Source: Deltaproteobacteria bacterium (GTDB lineage: Bacteria > Myxococcota_A > Polyangia > DRWM01 > JAAZOP01). From it: 64,000 nt of DNA. Positions 11,073 to 18,294 of the stretch are shown one piece after another. The notes below the pieces were generated by a model. That model saw nothing but the letters and a program-made list of their open reading frames with translations. It did not search any database and was not told the DNA's origin. The stretch is taken from assembly GCA_016218815.1 (NCBI GenBank), contig JACRCX010000021.1, positions 1 to 64,000 on the forward strand, in the 5' to 3' direction. A program made the translations under genes and the position numbers. The first letter of the stretch is position 1. Every line of letters starts with the position of its first letter.

Positions 11073-11372
11073 TTCCTCAATGCGCTTGATGATGTCCTTG
11101 GCGACCTCGTCGACCTCATGAGGCGCGCGGGGTTCTTCGCCCGAGAGCCTGGCCAGAGCCATGAACAGGGGTTCCGGGCGAGCGGCGGCTGGGGAAGCGC
11201 GCAGGACTTCGAGGAGGAGCTTCTCGTGTCCTGCGGCGGCCAGGTCGACGATGCAGGCGACGACGGCTTCCGACAAACGCCGGAGTAGCGAGCCGTCGGC
11301 AAGGCTGCGTGCGAGCGGCTCGCCTCGTGACGATCCAGCTCGCGGAGCTCGCAAGAATTTGTCAGTTGTCAA
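10995..11372 (-). CDS. Small helical protein, 3' end replaced by the MITE
   Basis: The first 100 or so residues ([32 protein letters not shown]) are helical and look genuinely coding; the family is not recognised. The last 20 or so residues are translated from the MITE. If the element is removed the frame would read [16 protein letters not shown] and stop, and the next gene's ATG would sit just before that stop, the usual look of two coupled genes. The start is TTG 11372, without a clear ribosome site, so the true 5' end is uncertain. Confidence 0.5.
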   Translation of the reverse strand: MTTDKFLRAPRAGSSRGEPLARSLADGSLLRRLSEAVVACIVDLAAAGHEKLLLEVLRASPAAARPEPLFMALARLSGEEPRAPHEVDEVAKDIIKRIEEQRPAICPEPNRALQGAAPSVGRAAG

Positions 11373-11730
11373 CAGCCGTGTTGGAAACCATGAAGTTGTG
11401 CTCTGGTTGTCGATGCAACTATGCGTAACAAAGGACCAACATTCCGTGCGATGCGGACCATGCGGGAGATGGTGCGCTGCGTCCGAAGCGGTTCACGACC
11501 CTGAGACGCACCGTCACACGCCGGGCGGGGGAGAGGAGGGCATCGATGAGCTGTTGGGGGTGGTCTGGCGCCGGGATCGGTGCCGGTCTGGAGGACGGCG
11601 CGGAGGCGGGGAATGTAGTGGTCGGCGCAGTGCGGAAGTGGAGGTACGTACCCTGGAGATCCAGGATGACGAGGAAGGTGCAGGGTCGTTGACGCCGGAC
11701 ATCGGCACGAGCGTGGAGCCGTGGAGCAGG
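11373..11730. other. Intergenic region without a convincing gene
   Basis: This stretch is less GC-rich around 11373-11450. One minus-strand frame (FLVILDLQGTYLHFRTA) is faintly protein-like but has no start codon in a sensible place and no recognised family. I see no promoter or terminator I would defend. Confidence 0.4.
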
Positions 11731-12438
11731 TCAGGCGCCGGGGTCGCTGACCAAAGCGTGGGCCTGGCGGACGGGCTCGAGGAGGCGGAAGCGGGGGGCG
11801 AGGCGGAGGGCGAGGGAGAGGGCCGAGGCGAGATCGAAGCGGTGGCCGATGGAGACGTAGACGGGCTTCACTCCGGCGCGGGTGCGCAGTGCGACGCCGA
11901 CGGTTTCGCCCTGGTGGACGAGGGGGGAGGTCGAGCCGCGGGATTGGGGGAGGAGGGCGTGCGTTCCGCAGAGGATGCTCTTCGCCACACCGATCGAAGG
12001 GATGTCGCACCACAGGCCCAAGTGGCACGCGAGCCCGAAGCGACGGGGATGGGCGTAGCCCTGGCCGTCGACGACGAGCACGTCGGGGAGAGAGGGGAGC
12101 TGGGCGAGGGCGTCGAGCAAGACGGGGACCTCGCGGAAGGAAAGCAGGCCGGGGACGTAGGGGAAGGGGACGGGCCGGGTGACGCGGGCGCGGGCGAGGA
12201 CGCGAAGGCTGTCGATCTCGAGGAGGACCGCGCCGGCCCGGCAGGTCTTCTCGAAGCGACCGACGGAAACGTCGAGGCCGGCGACCGTGCGCAGGGGAGA
12301 GGGGGGAGGCGAGATGACGATCTTCGGCGCCAGGGCGCGCTGGATGGCGATGGCCTCGCGGGGGGTGACGGCCCAGTCGTGGAGGGGAGAAGTGCGGCGG
12401 CCGGTAAAGATCACGCCTCCTGCCCTATCTGTGTTCAT
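11731..12438 (-). CDS. nfi: Endonuclease V (deoxyinosine 3' endonuclease)
   Basis: The 235-residue product matches the Nfi family in length and motifs: VAGLDVSV (catalytic Asp), PYVPGLLSFREVP (catalytic Glu), VDGQGYAHPRRFGLACHLG and GVAKSIL. The enzyme nicks DNA next to deaminated adenine and starts its repair. The ATG at 12438 lies inside the dispersed repeat that also ends the Hsp70 gene, so the genes overlap by 14 bases and translation may be coupled. A GTG at 12411 (VIFTG) is an alternative start and would remove residues derived from the repeat. Confidence 0.9.
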   Translation of the reverse strand: MNTDRAGGVIFTGRRTSPLHDWAVTPREAIAIQRALAPKIVISPPPSPLRTVAGLDVSVGRFEKTCRAGAVLLEIDSLRVLARARVTRPVPFPYVPGLLSFREVPVLLDALAQLPSLPDVLVVDGQGYAHPRRFGLACHLGLWCDIPSIGVAKSILCGTHALLPQSRGSTSPLVHQGETVGVALRTRAGVKPVYVSIGHRFDLASALSLALRLAPRFRLLEPVRQAHALVSDPGA

Positions 12439-14245
12439 CTGTGTTCATCTGTGGTTCCTCTTCCGCCTCGATGCTGAGCCGCGCTTCGGCGGAGATCGAC
12501 GGATCGGCGTCGAGGAAGCCGCGGACGGAGAGGACCTTGTTCTCGTCGAGGCTGGCCTCAAGTGTGACGCGGCTGTCGGCGGGGAGACGGCGGGGGAAAC
12601 GGAGCGCGAGGGTCGCCAGCGAACGGCAACGGTCGGGGCGGGCCTCGTCGCCTTCGGCGATCGGGATGCGAACGTATCGACCCCAGCCGTGGGGCAAGGC
12701 GAAGGCGCCGCGCTCGACGACTCGGGCGGGCAGCGGAGTGCCGGCGCCGATCAAGCGGCGGAAGCCGCCGCCGGCCGTGCGCACACCGATGGACTCGGCG
12801 GCGATCGCCGCGGCCGGCCGCAGTCCCGGGCGCCCGCCGGCCAAGGTGAACGCCTGGACCACGGCGCCGGCGACGATGGCCGTCAAGGGGGACGGGACCA
12901 CGATCGGCTCGCGGTCGAAGAGAGCGCGCACGGCGTCCACCACCGCGGGGACGAGCGCCATGCCTCCGGCAAGGAGGACGGCGTCGAGATCGGAGGGCTG
13001 CAGGCCGGCCTTGCGCAAGGCGTCCCACGGGGCGTCGAGAACGGATAGCGGAGCGCCAGGGTGGGGGGACGGGGGTCCGCTCGCTGAAGCTCGCGGTTCG
13101 GGAGCGGGAAGACAGCCGCGGGCTGAAGCCCGCGGTTCGGATGTGGGGGTGCCTGCTTCCGGAGCCGACGGCGGCACCCCTGCGTGGACGGCTCCCGGTC
13201 CGGCGGCGACGGCGGGCGACGGAACTTCGACCCGCGGATCGGCGAGCAGTCCGGCGACGAGTTCGGCGTAGCGGGCGCGGTCGATCGTCTCCAGCAAGTG
13301 GTGGGTGCCGTGCAGGAACATCTGGCGAATGTGCGCGACGGGCTCGACGCCGTCGGCCGGCGGTGATGACAGGTCGCGCTTGGCCCGCTCGGCGGTGAGG
13401 ATCATCCGGTGCTGGAAGAGGAGGCGGTCCCCCTTGGGCATGGCGTCCAAGTCGAGCCCGGAGCGTTCGGCGAAACGGTCGATGAGGCCGCGGGCGACGC
13501 AGGCGTCGAAGTCGTCGCCGCCGACGGGCGTGAAACGCGAGAGCGCGAGGAGCTCGACGGCCAAGCCGTCGCCGTCGGGCCGGACGCGGGCGACGCAGGC
13601 GTCGCTGGTGCCTCCGCCGACGTCGAGAAGCAGAACGGTGCGCTCGGCGGAGAAATCGATTCCGTTTCCGGCCGGAGGTGACGCCAGCCCGACCCGGGCC
13701 GGGGGGGGGAGCCGGCGCGAGGTGCGGCCGTGGAGGTACGCGGCGAGCGCGGCGACGGGCTCGTCGAGGAGCGTATTCGCGCGGACGGCGAAGCCGGCGG
13801 CGGCGAGCGCGTCGAGGAGGGCGCGGCGACGCGTGGCGTCGAACGAGGCGGGGACGGTGACGACGGCGTCGCGGACGCGGACGCCGAGGTGGGCGTCGGC
13901 AGCTCGCTTGAGCCGGCGGAAGACGGCCGCGGCGAGATCGGTGGTGGTATAGGCGCGGCCCGCGACCGCGACGCGGGGGAAGCGGCCGAGGAGCTGCTTC
14001 AGACGCCGCACGACGCGATCGGGCCGCAAGCCAAGCTGTTCGCGGGCGGCTTCGCCGATGACCAGCTTCCGCGTGGACGGGAAATAGAGGAGGGAGGGAA
14101 GAGCGTCGAGGGGGGCGCCGGACTCGTCGTGGTCGACGGGGACGAGGGAAGGCTCGACGCCGCGGGGGTCGGTAACGGGGCGGGCGAAGGCGACGAGAGA
14201 CGTGGTGGTGCCGAAGTCGATGCCGAGGGAGGGAGAATCGCTCAT
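12425..14245 (-). CDS. Hsp70/DnaK-family chaperone with a REP-derived insert
   Basis: The 606-residue protein has the Hsp70 ATPase signatures LGIDFGTTTSLVAF, LLLDVGGGTSDACVARV and AVLLAGGMALVPAVVDAV, then a short substrate-binding region. It lacks a lid comparable to DnaK, so it is a divergent, non-housekeeping Hsp70. Between residues about 365 and 400 is an insert (EPRASARG and EPRASASG) translated from two palindromic repeats at 13076-13141. The last residues, QMNTDEHR, come from another dispersed repeat. It follows FHA-like and GrpE-like genes and precedes endonuclease V. Confidence 0.9.
   Translation of the reverse strand: MSDSPSLGIDFGTTTSLVAFARPVTDPRGVEPSLVPVDHDESGAPLDALPSLLYFPSTRKLVIGEAAREQLGLRPDRVVRRLKQLLGRFPRVAVAGRAYTTTDLAAAVFRRLKRAADAHLGVRVRDAVVTVPASFDATRRRALLDALAAAGFAVRANTLLDEPVAALAAYLHGRTSRRLPPPARVGLASPPAGNGIDFSAERTVLLLDVGGGTSDACVARVRPDGDGLAVELLALSRFTPVGGDDFDACVARGLIDRFAERSGLDLDAMPKGDRLLFQHRMILTAERAKRDLSSPPADGVEPVAHIRQMFLHGTHHLLETIDRARYAELVAGLLADPRVEVPSPAVAAGPGAVHAGVPPSAPEAGTPTSEPRASARGCLPAPEPRASASGPPSPHPGAPLSVLDAPWDALRKAGLQPSDLDAVLLAGGMALVPAVVDAVRALFDREPIVVPSPLTAIVAGAVVQAFTLAGGRPGLRPAAAIAAESIGVRTAGGGFRRLIGAGTPLPARVVERGAFALPHGWGRYVRIPIAEGDEARPDRCRSLATLALRFPRRLPADSRVTLEASLDENKVLSVRGFLDADPSISAEARLSIEAEEEPQMNTDEHR
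12427..12461. repeat. ATCTGTGTTC tandem repeat (NTDEHR family), copy 1
   Basis: A 10-bp unit ATCTGTGTTC repeated twice, then ATCTGTGGTTCCTC. Read on the minus strand it encodes MNTDEHR plus the Hsp70 stop and also supplies the start codon of endonuclease V. Other copies are at 33516-33550, 40599-40631 and 54569-54604. Confidence 0.8.
13076..13141. repeat. Two REP-like palindromes inside the Hsp70 gene
   Basis: CCGCTCGCTGAAGCTCGCGG (imperfect) is followed by CCGCGGGCT-GA-AGCCCGCGG and TTCGGAT. The second is the same core as the first palindrome of the MITE at 10949-11072. Both are read through in frame as [16 protein letters not shown]-type peptides. Confidence 0.75.
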
Positions 14246-14297
14246 GGGCGGGGGGGAATGGGGAAGGGGAATGGGGAAGGGGAATGGGGAAGGGGGG

Positions 14298-14345
14298 ATG
14301 GGAACAAGGAACTAGGGACTAGGAACAAGGAACACGGGACACGGG
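14298..14345. repeat. GGAACTAGGGACTAGGAAC dispersed repeat
   Basis: A block of GGGAATGGGGAAGG units (14247-14295) followed by GGAACAAGGAACTAGGGACT and related units fills the gap between the Hsp70 and GrpE-like genes, then GGGTGGGGGTCCGGGTGGGG (14371-14408). It is simple-sequence DNA with no gene. Confidence 0.5.
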
Positions 14346-14414
14346 ATGGGGAATGGGAAAGGGAACGAGTGGGGGAACGGGTGGGGGTCCGGGTGGGGGT
14401 CCGGGTGGGGAAGA

Positions 14415-14801
14415 TCACGCGGTTTCCTCCTTCACCTGCTCGCGCACGGTGGGGCGGATGACCATACGATTGCCGACGGTCCAGCCGGGGGAGGCGACGA
14501 CGACTCGCTTGCGGCGCTGGGAGGGGAGGAAGGGGGACCCATGGTATTCGAAGCGCTTGACGAGTTGGGAGGGGGTCAGGGAAAGCGTCAGGCCGACGGC
14601 GAGGAGGGGACGGATTCCGGCGGCGGCCAGGCGCTCGAGGAGGCCTTCGGCTAGGGCGCCCAGGGTCTGGGACTCCCAAGAGGGGGAGGGAGGGGAGAGG
14701 TGGCTACGGACCTCGATGAGGGCGTCGAGGAGGGCGCCTCGGGCCGGGTCGTTGAGAGTGCGGAGGAGGGAGGGAACCGAGGCGGAGCGAGAGCGAGGCA
14801 A
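14415..14801 (-). CDS. GrpE-like nucleotide exchange factor (probable)
   Basis: This 128-residue protein has a helical N-terminal part (LLDALIEVRSHL, LGALAEGLLERLAAAGI) and a C-terminal end RKRVVVASPGWTVGNRMVIRP that resembles the beta-domain ending of GrpE. Its place directly before an Hsp70 gene supports a cochaperone role. It starts at TTG 14801: AGGAG, which overlaps the stop of the preceding gene, lies seven bases upstream and decides the start. Sequence similarity to canonical GrpE is weak, so the call rests partly on context. Confidence 0.55.
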   Translation of the reverse strand: MPRSRSASVPSLLRTLNDPARGALLDALIEVRSHLSPPSPSWESQTLGALAEGLLERLAAAGIRPLLAVGLTLSLTPSQLVKRFEYHGSPFLPSQRRKRVVVASPGWTVGNRMVIRPTVREQVKEETA

Positions 14802-14805
14802 GGGA

Positions 14806-15396
14806 CTACTCCTGGGCGGGGCCGATGTCGGGCGGGGTTTCGCGGACGTCGATGGGAGGAGGAGGGGGGGGAGGCTGGGGCTCGGGGGCGATGGTGGGCG
14901 GTTGATCGCGAACGTCGATGGGGTCGTTCGGGCCGGTGGGGCAACCTGCGGCGCCGAGGACGGCACCGAGGGCGAAGGCGGCGGCGGCGGCGCGGGAGAG
15001 CGCGTCGGGACGCGCGGCGGCCTGCGGCGGCAGCCACGACGGAGCGTGCTCCGAGGTGGTGCTGCCGTGGACATGGACGCGCATCTTCCGGGCGGCGACC
15101 TCGACCTGGTCCCGGTCGACGAGCACGACGGGTTTCTCGGGGGGGACATCCAGCGTGCGACCCGTACGGCGGACCAGGACCGGGGGGGCGCCGTGGGGCC
15201 GGAAGAGAATCAGCCGATCGTCGGCGGAGACCCAGAGCTCGCACGCAACGGCGTCGTCGCTGCGCCAGAGCACCTCGCCTCGCGCATCGACGCGGAGCCC
15301 CGGCCTGCGGCCGACAACGGCGACGCAGCGGAGGTAACGCTCGGCGGGCGACGGGGGCGATAGGTTCTCGAGGCAGATGGCGAGCGGCCTGGGCAT
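14806..15396 (-). CDS. FHA-like domain membrane protein with Pro-rich tail
   Basis: A 196-residue protein. Residues 1-115 are beta-rich with LWVSADDRLILFRPHG and PVVLVDRDQVEVAARKMRVHV, a pattern like FHA-type domains, but key phosphopeptide residues cannot be confirmed by eye. A hydrophobic helix (AAAAAFALGAVLGAAGC) follows, then a tail with two related segments (PIDVRDQPP, PIDVRETPP) around a proline run. AGGAGGG precedes the ATG. The gene leads the GrpE-like/Hsp70/endonuclease V group, so it may recruit or anchor the chaperone; that is inference. Confidence 0.6.
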   Translation of the reverse strand: MPRPLAICLENLSPPSPAERYLRCVAVVGRRPGLRVDARGEVLWRSDDAVACELWVSADDRLILFRPHGAPPVLVRRTGRTLDVPPEKPVVLVDRDQVEVAARKMRVHVHGSTTSEHAPSWLPPQAAARPDALSRAAAAAFALGAVLGAAGCPTGPNDPIDVRDQPPTIAPEPQPPPPPPPIDVRETPPDIGPAQE

Positions 15397-15552
15397 GGGA
15401 CCCTCCTGTTCGGGGACAGCGTCTCCCGCGCGGGGCGTGCGAGTCAAGGCCGAGAGGGGCCTGTTGCCGACGGCCCCCTCCGGCGGGGAAATGGCTTCCC
15501 AACGCGCGGAAAGGTCGAATACGGTGACGGGGGGAGCGTCTGGAGGGACATG

Positions 15553-16668
15553 ATGATCAGCGGGTGGTGGTGGATCGTGGCGGGAGCCGTGATGGTGGGG
15601 ATGCCGGCGGCGGGGTGCGTGGAGCGGGCGAAGCCGGAGCTGCGCAGCGGGGCGGGGCCGTGGGGCGGGGCGACGATCGTGTCGCACGTGAGCCGGGCGC
15701 CGGGAAACCCGGGGTCGGCGTACCGGGCGGAGCCGGAGCGGGACGGGCACGTGCTTCCGCCGGAGCTGGGGGGAAGACCCGGGGGGGAGACGGTGAGCGC
15801 GACGGTTCCGCCGGGAGGGAATCCCGAGATGGGGGCCGGGGGGGCCGCGGAGTGCGCGTGCGACGTCTCGGGGGCGTGCGACTACGAGTGCGCTTGCGAT
15901 GCGGAGTGTCCCTGCGCTTGCGATCGGGAGTGGTCGTGCGAAGGGGGGTGCGCGTGCGACCCGGAATGCGCGGCGGAGTACGGGGACTGCCTGGGGGACG
16001 GGGTGTGCAACGCGCGGTGTCCGGGGGATCCGGACTGCGGGGGCGAGGGGGAAGCACCGGTCGAGGAGTGCGCGTGCGACGTGACGTGGGCTTGCGACTA
16101 CGAGTGCTCGTGCGATGCGCAGTGTCCGTGTGCGTGCGACCAGGCGTGGTCGTGCGAGGAGGACTGCGGGTGCGATCCGGAGTGCGTGGGCGAGAATGGG
16201 GATTGCGTGGAGGACGGGGTGTGCAACGCGCGGTGTCCGGAGGATCCGGACTGTGGGGGGGTGGAAGAGCTTCCGGTCGTGGCGGGCGGGGAGTTGGAGG
16301 AGTACCGGCGGCGGTGCGTGGAGGGGATCAACGGGTACCGGGCGACGCTGGGGCTGCCACCGTTGGTGCGGTGGGCGGACGTCGAGGGGTGTACCGACGG
16401 GGAGGCGCGGAGCGACAGCGAGAGCGGGACGGCGCACGGGTCGTTCGGGGCGTGCCGGGAGCGGGCGCAGAATGCGTGCCCGGCGTACCCGACGCTGGAG
16501 AGCACGGTCTCGCTGTGCTTGCAGCAGATGTGGGACGAGGGGCCCGGGGAGCCGTTCAGCGAGCACGGGCACTTCCTGAACATGTCGTCGGGGGAGTTCA
16601 GCGAGGTGGCGTGCGGGTTCTTCGAGATGCCGAACGGGGACGTGTGGGCGGTGCAGGATTTCCGGTAG
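15553..16668 (+). CDS. CAP/SCP-domain lipoprotein with duplicated Cys-rich repeat
   Basis: The 371-residue product has a lipoprotein signal (VMVGMPAAGC), a low-complexity segment, two tandem Cys-rich units of about 70 residues (each with CDYEC, CPCACD, DGVCNARCP and DPDCGG), and a C-terminal CAP domain (INGYRATLGLPPL, TAHGSFGACRERAQNACP, HGHFLNMSSGEF). The CAP domain is closely similar to that at 621-1304, but an EGF/DSL-like Cys block replaces the Asp-Ala spacer. GGAGGG at 15542-15547 fits the ATG at 15553 better than the one at 15550. Confidence 0.88.
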   Translation: MISGWWWIVAGAVMVGMPAAGCVERAKPELRSGAGPWGGATIVSHVSRAPGNPGSAYRAEPERDGHVLPPELGGRPGGETVSATVPPGGNPEMGAGGAAECACDVSGACDYECACDAECPCACDREWSCEGGCACDPECAAEYGDCLGDGVCNARCPGDPDCGGEGEAPVEECACDVTWACDYECSCDAQCPCACDQAWSCEEDCGCDPECVGENGDCVEDGVCNARCPEDPDCGGVEELPVVAGGELEEYRRRCVEGINGYRATLGLPPLVRWADVEGCTDGEARSDSESGTAHGSFGACRERAQNACPAYPTLESTVSLCLQQMWDEGPGEPFSEHGHFLNMSSGEFSEVACGFFEMPNGDVWAVQDFR

Positions 16669-16719
16669 GAGCTGGCCGTTCCGCGTGGACCCCGCCTGGA
16701 ACCGCGCCGAGTCGGCGCG

Positions 16720-18180
16720 TCACGCCCTCCGCGCGCGAGCCCTCAGGTACAAGGCCTCGTACTCCCGGGCGGTTCGCGTCCAGGAGAAGTCGCGCGACAT
16801 GCCCTCGAGGCGCATGCGGGACAGGTGCTTGGGGCGGTCGAAGAACGTGCTCACGGCCCAGCCCACCGTGTCGTGCACGGCCCGTGCGGTCAACGCGTCG
16901 AACTTGAAGCCGGTCCCGGTCCCGGTCGCCTCGTCGTACTGCTCGACCGTGTCGTTCAATCCCCCCGTGGCCCGCGCGATCGGCGGCGTGCCGTAGCGCA
17001 GCGAGTAGATCTGGTTCAGTCCGCACGGCTCGAACCGCGACGGCATGAGGAAGAAGTCGGCCCCCGCCTCGAGCCAGTGTGCCAGATCCTCGTCGTACCC
17101 GATCCAGCTTGCCGCCCGCCCCGGCCACCGTGCCGGCAGGGCGCCGAAGAAACTCTCCAGAGCCTTCTCGCCCGAGCCGAGGACGACGAACTGGACGCGC
17201 ATCGCATCCAGGATGCCGTCGATCGCCTGGGCGACGAGGTCCATCCCCTTCTGGTCCACGAAGCGGCAGACGCTGGCCACGAGCGGGATCGTGGGATCGA
17301 CGTCGAGTCCCATCCGGCGCTGCAGCTCGCGTTTGCACTCGGCCTTCCCCGAAAGATCGTCCCGCGAGTACCGCGCCGGGATGCGCTGGTCCACGGATGG
17401 ATCCCACTCGTCGTAGTCGACCCCGTTGAGGATGCCGGTGTAGCGATCTCCGCGCGCCGCGAGGTACGGCCCCAGGCCGTTGCCCCCGATCGGCCCCAGC
17501 GTCTCGCGTGCGTACGTCGGGCTCACGGCGTTGAGCGCGTCCGCGAACGCGATGCCGCCCTTGAGCAGGTTGATCCGCCCCCGGTCCTCGAACCTGGCCG
17601 GGGTGAAGTTCCCCGCCTGCAGCCCCAGGTACCCGTACGCCTCCGCGCCGTAGACGCCCTGGTGGGCGGCGTTGTGGATCGTGAGCACGCTCGCCGCACG
17701 CCCGAGCAGCGCGTCGTCCCAGTGCCAGACCTTGAGGTACGCGGCGGCCGCCGCCGTCGGCCAGTCGTGTGCGTGCACCACGTCCGCCGCGAATCCCCGC
17801 GCGCGCAGGAGCTGCAGGGCGGCCCGGCACAGGAAGCCGAACCGCCGCGCGTTGTCCCCGAAGTCGCGGAACTCCCGATCGTGATAAACCCCCGGACGCG
17901 CGAAGTGCTTCTCGCTCTCGACGAACCAGCACGAGACCCCGTCCCGCACGGCCTCATGCGCCGCGCACCATTCCTCGCGATCCCCCATCCACACGCCCAG
18001 CGGCGCGACCTTCCGGTGCAACCCCCAGCGCGCGGCATCGATCGCCGAGTACTTCGGCACGACGACGAGCACCTCGTGCCCCAGCGCCCGCAGCGCCTTG
18101 GACAGCCCTCCGACCGCGTCCCCCAATCCTCCCACCTTCACGTACGGCACGCATTCGGACGCCACCATCGCGATCTTCAT
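16720..18180 (-). CDS. glgA: Glycogen synthase (ADP-glucose type, GT5)
   Basis: The 486-residue protein has normal GlgA length. The N-terminal KVGGLGDAVGGLSKAL motif binds ADP-glucose; PSRFEPCGLNQIYSLRYG with TGGLNDTVE is the C-terminal acceptor/nucleotide site. It adds glucose from ADP-glucose to growing glycogen. It stands alone between two convergent or divergent surface-protein genes, with no other glycogen genes in the window. Confidence 0.95.
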   Translation of the reverse strand: MKIAMVASECVPYVKVGGLGDAVGGLSKALRALGHEVLVVVPKYSAIDAARWGLHRKVAPLGVWMGDREEWCAAHEAVRDGVSCWFVESEKHFARPGVYHDREFRDFGDNARRFGFLCRAALQLLRARGFAADVVHAHDWPTAAAAAYLKVWHWDDALLGRAASVLTIHNAAHQGVYGAEAYGYLGLQAGNFTPARFEDRGRINLLKGGIAFADALNAVSPTYARETLGPIGGNGLGPYLAARGDRYTGILNGVDYDEWDPSVDQRIPARYSRDDLSGKAECKRELQRRMGLDVDPTIPLVASVCRFVDQKGMDLVAQAIDGILDAMRVQFVVLGSGEKALESFFGALPARWPGRAASWIGYDEDLAHWLEAGADFFLMPSRFEPCGLNQIYSLRYGTPPIARATGGLNDTVEQYDEATGTGTGFKFDALTARAVHDTVGWAVSTFFDRPKHLSRMRLEGMSRDFSWTRTAREYEALYLRARARRA

Positions 18181-18294
18181 GGCGCGGGAGTCTGCGACAT
18201 CCGGTGCTCCGGGCGCAACGATTGCAGGGTCGCGCGGGATGGCCTAGCCTTTTCCGGCGGGCCCGAGATCCGGCACCGGGGGAGGGAGGGAACA

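Noticed and set aside
11350..11372. TTGACA on the minus strand as a promoter -35 box
   Set aside because: No -10-like hexamer lies at 16-18 bases; the TTG is more useful as the start codon of the small helical gene, itself uncertain.
11373..11730. Possible small gene or degenerate transposase on the minus strand
   Set aside because: One frame is faintly protein-like but lacks a start and any family motif, and the other frames are low-complexity shadows.
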